A DNA stretch of 64,000 bases, taken from assembly GCA_009838915.1 (NCBI GenBank), contig VXQT01000002.1, forward strand, positions 115,644 through 179,643, in the 5' to 3' direction. The stretch comes from Chloroflexota bacterium. Lineage in GTDB: Bacteria > Chloroflexota > Dehalococcoidia > Bin125. Below, piece after piece: positions 57,159 through 64,000 of the stretch; position 1 is the first letter of the stretch; every line of letters starts with the position of its first letter. Below the pieces are notes generated by a model. The model saw nothing but the letters and a program-made list of their open reading frames with translations. It searched no databases and was not told where the DNA came from. The position numbers and the translations under genes were made by a program.

Positions 57159-57878
57159 GTGAGCATGGAACTGCACGCGGAGTCGCGTTTGTTGCGAGTG
57201 TATTGGCGGACGGTGGTGATGCAGATGTCGTGGGGACCATTCGAGAACAATGCGTTTGTGCTGGTTGACAAAGGCACGGGCGACGCCGCGATCATCGACG
57301 CGGTCGCGCAGCACGAATTGGTGATGGCCGGCGTGGAAGCGTCGGGCGCAACGCCGAAGATGGTGTTGTTCACTCATTCGCATCCCGACCACATCAAGTC
57401 TTATCACGAGCTACGCGAGCGTCTGGGCCCCAACGTGCCGTTCTACATGCACACCTCGGACACCGTGGCCGACGAACAGCACGCCTGGCTGGAGAGCGAC
57501 CTCGAGATCGACATCCACATGCAGGGCGGCGAGACAATCCCGCTGGGCGGATCGGAGCTTGAGGTCTTGCACACGCCGGGTCACACGACCGGGTCGGTGT
57601 CCTACTTCATTGCCGATGCGGACGACCCGTACTGCGTCGTGGGCGACACGCTGTTTCCCGGCGGACCGGGCAACACGCGGGGGATGCCGCAGGTCACGCA
57701 GGAGGTCCGTTCAATCGTGACGCAACTCTATGGACTGCCGGAGCACACGCTGACGTTCAACGGGCACGGCGACGACACCACGATCGGCGCGTCGATTGAC
57801 GAGTTCGTCGCCGGCGCGATGGCGCACACGATTGTCCGTGACGACGCATCGGGCGACACGACCTGGGGTGCGGCGTAG
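57159..57878 (+). CDS. Metallo-beta-lactamase-fold hydrolase
   Basis: 239 residues from GTG 57159 with GGAG 6 bases upstream. Metal ligands: THSHPDH (72-78), HTPGHTTGS, GDTLFPGGPGNT and FNGHGDDTTIG. Belongs to the glyoxalase II-like subgroup by its THxHxDH-HTPGHT-GDTLF order; substrate not known. Stop overlaps the GTG of the following peptidase gene (TAGTG), so the two are translationally coupled. Confidence 0.85.
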   Translation: MSMELHAESRLLRVYWRTVVMQMSWGPFENNAFVLVDKGTGDAAIIDAVAQHELVMAGVEASGATPKMVLFTHSHPDHIKSYHELRERLGPNVPFYMHTSDTVADEQHAWLESDLEIDIHMQGGETIPLGGSELEVLHTPGHTTGSVSYFIADADDPYCVVGDTLFPGGPGNTRGMPQVTQEVRSIVTQLYGLPEHTLTFNGHGDDTTIGASIDEFVAGAMAHTIVRDDASGDTTWGAA

Positions 57879-59161
57879 TGGCCGCCGAGGCTGCCGCGGC
57901 CCGGCGGATCGAAACCCTGGACAACGGACTGCGAATCATCGTTGAGCCGATGGCTTCGGCGCGGTCGGCGACCGTGTCGTTCTATGTGGGCGCCGGGTCG
58001 CAGTATGAACGCGATGAACTGGCGGGCGTCTCGCACATGGTCGAGCACTGCCTGTTCAAGGGCTCGGAGATGCACCCTTCCGCCAGCGACATCTCAATCG
58101 CCATTGAAGGCGCCGGCGGCTACATCAATGCAGCGACCGACCGGGAACTGACCGTCTACTACGCGAAGGTGCCCGGTCCGGATTGGCGCACGGCCGTCGA
58201 TGTGATCGTTGACATGGTCTACCGGCCGAGATTTGATCGCGATGAGCTGGAGAAGGAACGATTGGTCATCCTGGAGGAACTGGCTCAGGTCGAGGACTCC
58301 CCGTATCAGTTGGTCGCCGAGCTGTTGGCCGAGGTGATGTGGCGCGGCACCCCGATGGGACGCGACATCGCCGGCACGCCGGAGTCCGTCCGCTCGATTC
58401 CCTATGAAGACACGGTTGCCTACTGGACGTCGCAGTACGCGCCCGCGAACGCGTTGCTCTCCGTCGCCGGCGATATCGATCCGGACGCGGTCTCATCGCG
58501 GGTGGCGGAACTGACCGCCGGGTGGGAGCAGTCTTCGGCCGAAGCGCGACTCGCCGTCGGGTTGAGCGACCGTGAGGATCGCGTGTCCCTGCGGATCAAG
58601 CAGACCGAGCAATCCCAGGTCTCGATCGGGTTGCCGGGGTTGACATCTCGGCACCCGGACCGGTTTGCGCTGGGGCTGATGACCGCGATGTTGGGCGACG
58701 GCATGAGTTCGCGGCTGTTCCTCAAGGTGCGCGAGGAGCTTGGACTCGCCTACGACGTCGGCGCGTCGCTGGCGCTATATCGGGACACCGGCGCAATCCA
58801 GGTCTCGATGGGGGTAGACCCCGAGAACGTGGAGCAGGCGCTGGCGGCGACGCTGGGCGAGCTATCGCGGATGCGCGACGGCGTCACGGCAGATGAACTC
58901 GAGCGAATCAAGCGTCTGACGGCCGGCCGGATGCTGATGGGCATGGAGGACAGCCGCGCCGTGTCGGCCTGGAACGGCGGGCAGTCGCTGCTGCACGGCG
59001 AGTTGCGCTCGGTTGACGAGGTGTACGAGGACTACCAGGCGGTGACGCTGGAAGACATCGAGCGGGTCGCCAGCGAGTACTTGTGCGAGGAGGAGTTACG
59101 TCTGGCGGTCGTGGGCCCGAGCGGCGAGACCGAGCGGTTCGAGAGTCTGCTTCGGTTCTGA
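57878..59161 (+). CDS. M16-family zinc peptidase (processing-peptidase-like)
   Basis: 427 residues. Inverted zinc motif HMVEH (53-57, SHMVEHCLFKGS) with a third ligand in the ILEELAQVEDSP helix. NAATDRELTVYYAKV, MWRGTPMGRDIAGTP and the C-terminal half domain (FGLGLMTAML-like stretch RFALGLMTAMLGDGMSSRLF) mark the M16B subfamily (PqqL/mitochondrial MPP-like). Degrades or trims peptides in a closed chamber. Coupled to the upstream hydrolase. Confidence 0.92.
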   Translation: MAAEAAAARRIETLDNGLRIIVEPMASARSATVSFYVGAGSQYERDELAGVSHMVEHCLFKGSEMHPSASDISIAIEGAGGYINAATDRELTVYYAKVPGPDWRTAVDVIVDMVYRPRFDRDELEKERLVILEELAQVEDSPYQLVAELLAEVMWRGTPMGRDIAGTPESVRSIPYEDTVAYWTSQYAPANALLSVAGDIDPDAVSSRVAELTAGWEQSSAEARLAVGLSDREDRVSLRIKQTEQSQVSIGLPGLTSRHPDRFALGLMTAMLGDGMSSRLFLKVREELGLAYDVGASLALYRDTGAIQVSMGVDPENVEQALAATLGELSRMRDGVTADELERIKRLTAGRMLMGMEDSRAVSAWNGGQSLLHGELRSVDEVYEDYQAVTLEDIERVASEYLCEEELRLAVVGPSGETERFESLLRF

Positions 59162-59170
59162 CGCCTGCCC

Positions 59171-59209
59171 GCCTCTGCCTTCGGCATCTCCCCCCGCGAA
59201 GCGGGGGAT
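59171..59209 (+). repeat. Palindromic element (family 1), intergenic copy
   Basis: GCCTC, TGCC-TTC-GGCA, then CCCCCGC / GCGGGGG with loop GAA. It lies in the 66-base convergent gap between the peptidase and DinB genes and may serve as their common terminator hairpin. Confidence 0.85.
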
Positions 59210-59227
59210 AGTGAGTCAGGGAGTGGT

Positions 59228-59707
59228 TTAGTGGACCTGGTGGATGAGGGCGCGCAGGTGGTTGATTTCGCCGGCGTGGTAGACGTCGTGGACAGCGATG
59301 GCGTCGAGGATACGGCGGGTCTCCCACTCTTCGCCCCAGTAGGTAGGACGCAAGGCGTCGAGTTCGCTGTCGGCGCTTAAGTCCTTGACGGCCTGAATGA
59401 CCTGTTCGTGGGCTTCCTCGAGCCATTCCAGCAGGTCTTCGAAGGATGCCTCGCTGACCGGCTCGTCGCCGTTCCAGGTGTTCCAGAACGTCGCGGTGGC
59501 GTCGCCGAAGGCGTGATTGGCGTGCATGAACTTAACGGTCGCGCAGTGGACGATCAGGTCGCGCATCGTGCGGCCGCCGCCGGGCACGACTTCGTCGAGA
59601 TCGTCGGTAGTGACCGACGAGAGATTCTGGATGAGCGAGTGTTCCTTCTTTTCCTGGAATGATTGGTCGAGGCTCCAGATGAGATGTTCGAGAACGTCTC
59701 GTGACAT
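59228..59707 (-). CDS. DinB-like (DUF664-type) metal-binding four-helix protein
   Basis: 159 residues of the DinB/YfiT-like fold. Three His usually forming a metal site: VHC (TMRDLIVHCATVKFM), and VHDVYHAGEINHLRAL. No transferase function can be specified; relatives include thiol-dependent S-transferases and stress-induced proteins of unknown role. Next to a radical SAM gene on the same strand with a 32-base gap. Confidence 0.75.
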   Translation of the reverse strand: MSRDVLEHLIWSLDQSFQEKKEHSLIQNLSSVTTDDLDEVVPGGGRTMRDLIVHCATVKFMHANHAFGDATATFWNTWNGDEPVSEASFEDLLEWLEEAHEQVIQAVKDLSADSELDALRPTYWGEEWETRRILDAIAVHDVYHAGEINHLRALIHQVH

Positions 59708-59724
59708 AAGGTGTCGGCCTCTTT

Positions 59725-59746
59725 TTTCCTACAAGTTTCCTACAAG
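59725..59746 (-). repeat. Tandem 11-bp duplication at the 3' end of the radical SAM gene
   Basis: TTTCCTACAAG occurs twice in direct contact (59725-59735, 59736-59746). The second unit supplies the TAG stop (minus strand). Looks like a recent slippage duplication. Confidence 0.7.
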
Positions 59747-61617
59747 ACGCTGATCAGTTCTTCGGACGGAGCTCGTCGTTTGGCGATCAGGTCGCCGAGC
59801 TTGAGTTCGCAGAGTTGCGCGGCGTGCTCCATGCCGCAGACGTTGCAGCCCTCGCGGCAGTCGGCGGTGGTGAGTTCCTTCCAGGTGCGCTGCCACTCCT
59901 TGCGCAGGAAGGCCTCGGAGACGCCGGAGGCGATGTGCATCCAGGGGAATCGCTCCCAGAGATCTCGCTCGCGGTGGCAGTAGAAGGCGGGATCGAGGCC
60001 GTGCTGAGCCATGGCGTCCCACCAGAGGTCTTCGCGGAAGTGTTCGCTCCAGGCGTCGAAGCGGGCGCCGTTGCGCCAGGCGGTCTCGATCACCGGGGCG
60101 AGGCGTCGGTCGCCGCGCGAGAGGACGCCTTCGAGGATCGATTCCTGCGGGTCGTTCCAGCTCAGGTCGAGGCGGGCCCTGCGGGTCATTTGCTTGAGCA
60201 ACTGGTGCTTGGGTTCGAGTTCGGCAGGCGTTTCCTGCCGCGCCCACTGGAAGGGGGCGTGCGCCTTGGGCACGTGGTTGGAGGTGGAGACGCGGACGCG
60301 GGCGCGGTTGCCGACGATCTGGCGTCCGATCTGCTTGACCTGTGCGGCCCAGTCGACGATGCCCTCGACATCGGCCATGGTCTCGGTCGGCAGGCCGACC
60401 ATGAAGTAGAGCTTGATCGAGGTCCAGCCCTGCTCGAATGCGTTGCGGGCGGCGTCGAGCAGGTCCTGTTCGTCGACGACCTTGCTGACCGCGTTTCGCA
60501 GGCGCTGTGAGCCGGCTTCAGGTGCGAAGGTCATCGAGTGCTTCTTGCGCGGCGCGCAGAGCAGCGCAACATCGACGCTGAAGCTGTCGACGCGGGTCGA
60601 GGGCAACGAGACGCCGATCTCGTCGCCGAACTCGGCGCGCAAGGCGCGGACGATGCCTTTGATCTGGGAATGGTCGGTGGAGGAGAGGGAGACGAGCGAG
60701 AGATCGTCGAAGCCGGTGTTGCGGAACAGTTCCCTTGCGCCGGCGACGACTTCCTCGGGCGTGCGTTCGCGCAGCGGCCGGTAGATCATCCCGGCCTGGC
60801 AGAAGCGGCAGCCCTGGGTGCAGCCGCGCTGGATCTCGATCCCGGCGCGGTCGTGAACGGTCTGCAGGTAGGGGACGATCGGTTTGGTCAGGATCGGCGG
60901 GAGTCCCTGGATGAACCGCTTGACGACTGGGACGGAGGCCGCGTCGTCGGTGGCGAAGACTTCGGCGGGGGTGCCGTCGGCTTCGTAGCGCCACTCGTAG
61001 AAGCGGGGGACGTAGACGCCCGGCGTTCGAGCGAGGGCGCGCAGCAGGTCGATTCTGGATGCGCCCTGCGATTTCGCCTCGTGCAGGAGCTGGTTGACTT
61101 CGAGAATCACGTCCTCGGCTTCGCCGAGGATGAAGGCGTCGATGAAGGGGGCGAGGGGCTCGGGGACGAGCGCGCCGGAGCCGCCGGCGAGGATGATTGG
61201 GTCGTCCTCGGTGCGGTCGAGGCTGCGGATCGGGATGCCGGAGAGGTCCAGCATCTCGAGGATGTTGGTGTAGGTCAGCTCGTAGGAGAGCGAAAAGCCG
61301 AGCGCGTCAAAGTCGCGCAGGCCTCGGCGGTTTTCGAGCGAAAAGAGCGGCTGCCCGTGGGCGCGCAGGCTGTCGACCATGTCGGGCCAGGGCGTGTAGC
61401 AGCGCTCAGCCAACGTGTCGGGCGTGTGGTTGAGGATGTCGTAGAGGATGGCGAGTCCGCCGTTGGACTGGCCGATGTCGTAGAGGTCGGGATAGATCAG
61501 CGCCCAGCGGACGGCGCGCTCGTTCCAGTCGTGCTCGATCACGTTCCACTCGCCGCCGACGTAGCGGGCGGGCTTGGAGACGCCGTTGAGGAGTGGGTCA
61601 ATGTCGACGACGGACAT
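59740..61617 (-). CDS. B12-binding-type radical SAM protein (TIGR03960-like)
   Basis: 625 residues. N-terminal part RYVGGEWNVIEHDWNERAVR and the degenerate B12-fold region (DIGQSNGGLAILYDILN, ERCYTPWPDM); the radical SAM cluster CTQGCRFCQAGM (CX3CX2C); KLYFMVGLPTETMADVEGIV; and a C-terminal set CREGCNVCG. Members of this family are often found beside ribonuclease G or rplU genes and act on unknown substrates; here neither is present. Confidence 0.85.
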   Translation of the reverse strand: MSVVDIDPLLNGVSKPARYVGGEWNVIEHDWNERAVRWALIYPDLYDIGQSNGGLAILYDILNHTPDTLAERCYTPWPDMVDSLRAHGQPLFSLENRRGLRDFDALGFSLSYELTYTNILEMLDLSGIPIRSLDRTEDDPIILAGGSGALVPEPLAPFIDAFILGEAEDVILEVNQLLHEAKSQGASRIDLLRALARTPGVYVPRFYEWRYEADGTPAEVFATDDAASVPVVKRFIQGLPPILTKPIVPYLQTVHDRAGIEIQRGCTQGCRFCQAGMIYRPLRERTPEEVVAGARELFRNTGFDDLSLVSLSSTDHSQIKGIVRALRAEFGDEIGVSLPSTRVDSFSVDVALLCAPRKKHSMTFAPEAGSQRLRNAVSKVVDEQDLLDAARNAFEQGWTSIKLYFMVGLPTETMADVEGIVDWAAQVKQIGRQIVGNRARVRVSTSNHVPKAHAPFQWARQETPAELEPKHQLLKQMTRRARLDLSWNDPQESILEGVLSRGDRRLAPVIETAWRNGARFDAWSEHFREDLWWDAMAQHGLDPAFYCHRERDLWERFPWMHIASGVSEAFLRKEWQRTWKELTTADCREGCNVCGMEHAAQLCELKLGDLIAKRRAPSEELISVL

Positions 61618-61649
61618 GGTGGATTCACGCTATCAGAGAGTGGTCGGCT

Positions 61650-61698
61650 CCCTCTCCCCCCGCGCAAGCGGGGGGAGATGTCCCCTAGGGACAGAGGG
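61650..61698 (+). repeat. Palindromic element (family 1), variant copy
   Basis: In reverse complement it reads CCCTC, TGTCCC-TA-GGGGACA in the place of TGCC-TTC-GGCA, then the large G/C stem. It faces the copy at 61730 with 31 bases between. Confidence 0.8.
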
Positions 61699-61729
61699 GG
61701 GCACGCCTGACATCGCGCGCACGGAACCC

Positions 61730-61774
61730 CCCTCTGCCTTCGGCATCTCCCCCCGCCGGAGGCGGGGGAGAGGG
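61730..61774 (+). repeat. Palindromic element (family 1), copy abutting the stop codon
   Basis: CCCTC, TGCC-TTC-GGCA, TCTCCCCCCGCC / GGCGGGGGAGA with loop GGA, AGGG. Its last base is 2 bases from the stop of the next gene (minus strand). The 61618-61775 gap between two minus-strand genes holds the two facing repeats and no gene. Confidence 0.85.
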
Positions 61775-61775
61775 G

Positions 61776-63992
61776 TTACTGCGACTCGACCAGGACCAGC
61801 CAGGCGACGATGGTCGTCTCCGCGCAGACCTGGTCTTCGTTGACCGTGGTGTCGAGAACGGTCCAGGCGGTGTCGAGGCGGCCGCGGGCGGCGAGGCGGA
61901 GGCGCTCCGGGTCGGCGTCGTCTGGGATGGGCAGGCAGACCTCGATTGGTTCCGCCAGGCGATTGGAGAGTCTCGGGAAGAAGGCGTCGCCGAGCAGTTC
62001 GACGGTGTTGATGCCGGTTGAGGGGCGCTCGTAGACGTGCCAGAGCCTGATCCACAGGAGCGGACTGGAGTCGACCAGCGTGAACCGGCCTTCCTCATCG
62101 GTCTCGATGAGGACCTCTCTGTCCGGCCCCAGGTTGAACAGTTGTTGTCGGTCGACGGGGTCGAAGACCTGGGTTGTCGAGAAGTAGCCGCGCGAGTAGG
62201 ACTGCCGGCCTTCGCTGACCGAGAGCTGGATGTCGCTCAGGTCGAGCGAGCCCGAAGCGCCCGCGGGCGCGTTGCCTCTGATCTCGCTCCTTGCGGTCGG
62301 CAGCGCCTGCATGCCGCCCTGCGGGCTCCAGGCGACCGGGTTGCGGGCCAGGTTGGGAGGGGTCGGAATGGCCACCGGTTGTGCCGGTGGCGGTGCAATG
62401 TCGAGCGGTTTCTCCAAGATGATGGTCGCGAACAGGCGATCAACGATGGTCAGGACGCTGTACAGGATCTGCGCAGTTTCGCCTCTCTGCTGTTCATCGT
62501 TGACGACCGTGACGTCCAGTCCCTGCCCAACCAAAGCGTTTTCAGGTGTAAAGGTGAAAGTGGTCGGACTAAGGCTGATTCGCGACGGCTGGTCCGTTCG
62601 GAATGTGAATGTCAGGTCGTTCTGCGGAATGCTGGAGAGCGAAAACCAAATTCGAGCAGAACCGCCGACGTCGATCCGGATGTTCCTCGTCCACTGGCTG
62701 TACAGATAGTGCGTCGCATCCTGCGTGCCCGCCGCGTTGGTGATCCTGGACGAGCTGCTCACGCACATGCCGTGCTTGGTATCCGCAGTGTGCGGCGGAT
62801 GGAAGCCGTGATTCTGCGGTACGACGTAGCGGAACAGGAGCTCGTTGTCGTCGATGTGTCTGACGTAGCGCGCACAGACCGTTCTCTCCAGGTGTGTAGC
62901 GTCTGCCCTGGTGAAGCCGAGCGCGATGCCCGGCGTGCCCCTGACCTTGACCGCTTGATTGAAGCGGACGCGAAACTCGTAGCTGCGTCCTGCCGTGACC
63001 TGTGGGGGCGTGGTCACGTCGGTGGAGGTCGTGGGCCGCGGGCGCTCCATGAAGATTGGGGCCGGCGGCAGGGCAGTGAGGGCGTCCTTGGGACTGTCGC
63101 TCTTGATTTCCTTGATCGCGGAGCCGGTCGGCATGTTGACGTTGGCTGAAATCGGGGCCGCGCTGCCAGTCGCGGGAAATCCGGCTTCGATCGTGTAGCG
63201 GAAGCGGATGAACTCGGTGCCGCTGCCGTCGAGGTACTCAGCATTCTTCTCGACCCCGCCGACATCAAACGTGACGTACGGCTTGTCCGTGCCATGGGTC
63301 ACGTTGACCTGTTCGCTGTAGACCAACGTGATGTCGATGTGTTCACCCTCGTTGTAAGGACCCCAGCCCTGAAGGCTGGCATTGGTGGAGCTGAACGCCA
63401 TCGTCATCACGACGGGCGGGTCGGCCTCCTTCACGGTCCATCTGTGTGATGCGGCCCGGTTGCCCTTGCCTTCGGCCGTAATCTGGTCCTCGGCAATCGC
63501 GGCGGTCACGGACGTCGCGTCGGCATCGGGAACCAGCGTGAACGTGTATCCAAGCACAGAAACGGGTTTCACGAGGAAGTTCTCCACAGACCCGTTGGAG
63601 ACGGTCAAGTCGTCCGCGGTTGCGTTGAAGTTCACGTGTCTGACGCCGTTGAAGCTGACGGAGAAGGGGCCGGTCGGGGTGTCCATGAGCAGCGGCATAT
63701 GGGCGGTGCCGTTGCCGGCGTAGTAGACGCTCTGAAAGTCGTTCGTGAAGCGTTCGATGGCGACGCGGTAGAACTCCAGCTCGATGCCGCCCGGCTCGGA
63801 GCGGGCCTGTGGCGGAGACAGCGTCTCAGCGGCAACCAGGCAGAGGCCCGTCAGCAGCAGGACCAGCGCAGCGCGCCGGACGCTTCGGAATGTGGGTCGA
63901 GTCTTCTGCGGGGGGGGGGGGTAAATTTTGGGGGACCTCCCCTTGTGGGGGGATGGGTTTATAAACAAAAACGCGCCCACAAGACCACACAA
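61776..63992 (-). CDS. Large secreted beta-sandwich (Ig-like) surface protein, start uncertain
   Basis: Up to 738 residues. A signal peptide (RRAALVLLLTGLCLVAAETL) lies about 40 residues in. No ATG, GTG or TTG is found between it and the 12-C run on the coding strand (63910-63921); the only in-frame starts are TTG 63992, GTG 63980 and TTG 63968, beyond the run. Ig/cadherin-like beta domains follow: GWGPYNEGEHIDITLVYSEQ and YEFRVRFNQAVKVRGTPGIA, each ending in Gly/Ser/Thr-rich turns, and a C-terminal beta domain (CLPIPDDADPERLRLAARGR). No enzyme motifs. Likely an adhesin or scaffold; function unknown. Base composition is slightly lower in GC than in the neighbours. Confidence 0.65.
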   Translation of the reverse strand: MCGLVGAFLFINPSPHKGRSPKIYPPPPQKTRPTFRSVRRAALVLLLTGLCLVAAETLSPPQARSEPGGIELEFYRVAIERFTNDFQSVYYAGNGTAHMPLLMDTPTGPFSVSFNGVRHVNFNATADDLTVSNGSVENFLVKPVSVLGYTFTLVPDADATSVTAAIAEDQITAEGKGNRAASHRWTVKEADPPVVMTMAFSSTNASLQGWGPYNEGEHIDITLVYSEQVNVTHGTDKPYVTFDVGGVEKNAEYLDGSGTEFIRFRYTIEAGFPATGSAAPISANVNMPTGSAIKEIKSDSPKDALTALPPAPIFMERPRPTTSTDVTTPPQVTAGRSYEFRVRFNQAVKVRGTPGIALGFTRADATHLERTVCARYVRHIDDNELLFRYVVPQNHGFHPPHTADTKHGMCVSSSSRITNAAGTQDATHYLYSQWTRNIRIDVGGSARIWFSLSSIPQNDLTFTFRTDQPSRISLSPTTFTFTPENALVGQGLDVTVVNDEQQRGETAQILYSVLTIVDRLFATIILEKPLDIAPPPAQPVAIPTPPNLARNPVAWSPQGGMQALPTARSEIRGNAPAGASGSLDLSDIQLSVSEGRQSYSRGYFSTTQVFDPVDRQQLFNLGPDREVLIETDEEGRFTLVDSSPLLWIRLWHVYERPSTGINTVELLGDAFFPRLSNRLAEPIEVCLPIPDDADPERLRLAARGRLDTAWTVLDTTVNEDQVCAETTIVAWLVLVESQ
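63910..63921. repeat. 12-G homopolymer tract in the 5' part of the surface-protein gene
   Basis: Twelve consecutive G on the plus strand (12 C on the coding strand) read as part of a Pro run. Insertion or loss of one or two bases would shift the frame upstream of the signal peptide. Next to it is a GC-rich repeat at about 63930-63955. Confidence 0.8.
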
Positions 63993-64000
63993 GAGCCCTA

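Noticed and set aside
57083..57373. N-terminal extension of lysA up to 57373
   Set aside because: It overlaps the divergent hydrolase gene, has no similarity to LysA and contains repeat-like Cys/Ser-rich sequence; the ATG at 57082 gives the normal N-terminus.

Overview
The window is a densely coded, high-GC stretch of bacterial chromosome. Its 5' end cuts into rpoB. The gene content is mostly housekeeping, and I infer an uncultured or marine/terrestrial Chloroflexota, perhaps a Dehalococcoidia/SAR202-like lineage. The evidence is indirect: an RpoC with a very long coiled-coil insertion, CIRCE-controlled groESL, the rpmH-rnpA-yidD-yidC-khpB-parAB order without dnaA, a RicT-holB-lysA cluster, a GlnR-like orphan regulator beside two glnA genes, and many short GC-rich palindromic repeats. 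The class-level assignment is tentative.

Layout. 1-7.7 kb: rpoB-rpoC, closed by a hairpin. 7.8-16.5 kb: a SIS-domain sugar isomerase homologue, then leftward valS, an unknown gene, secA and prs. 16.9-19.0 kb: promoter, CIRCE operator and groES-groEL, ending in a strong bidirectional terminator. 19.0-20.8 kb: an alpha-methylacyl-CoA racemase-like gene and a GNAT acetyltransferase. 20.8-31.3 kb: a complex I operon nuoABCDHJKLMN that lacks nuoE, F, G and I. 31.4-36.1 kb: a sterol-C24-methyltransferase-like gene, then leftward two type I glutamine synthetases below an atypical OmpR-type regulator resembling GlnR, with a GTTAC-N6-GTTAC box in the promoter region. 36.26 kb: tRNA-Thr(CGT). 36.4-44.4 kb: GYD protein, a lipoprotein with a trypsin-like but probably inactive domain, MMPL exporter, DoxX, an unknown gene, CopC-like protein and alanine racemase. 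44.4-53.2 kb: lytic transglycosylase, rpmH, rnpA, yidD, a perfect parS site, a beta-propeller lipoprotein, yidC, khpB, parA, parB. 53.2-57.1 kb: leftward lysA-holB-ricT. 57.2-64 kb: metallo-beta-lactamase fold protein, M16 peptidase, DinB-like protein, radical SAM protein and a large secreted Ig-like protein whose 5' end crosses a 12-G tract.

How the parts fit. The central modules are transcription (RpoBC), protein folding and export (GroESL, SecA, YidC), respiration (complex I membrane arm and connecting subunits), nitrogen assimilation (GlnR-like plus two GlnA) and chromosome segregation (ParA, ParB, parS). Two families of palindromic repeats are scattered through the gaps. One of them also lies inside valS twice, in frame and in the same orientation, adding a related GEMPxAEG peptide at two loop positions. 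This coding-sequence colonisation by a palindromic element is the most unusual signal I see here.
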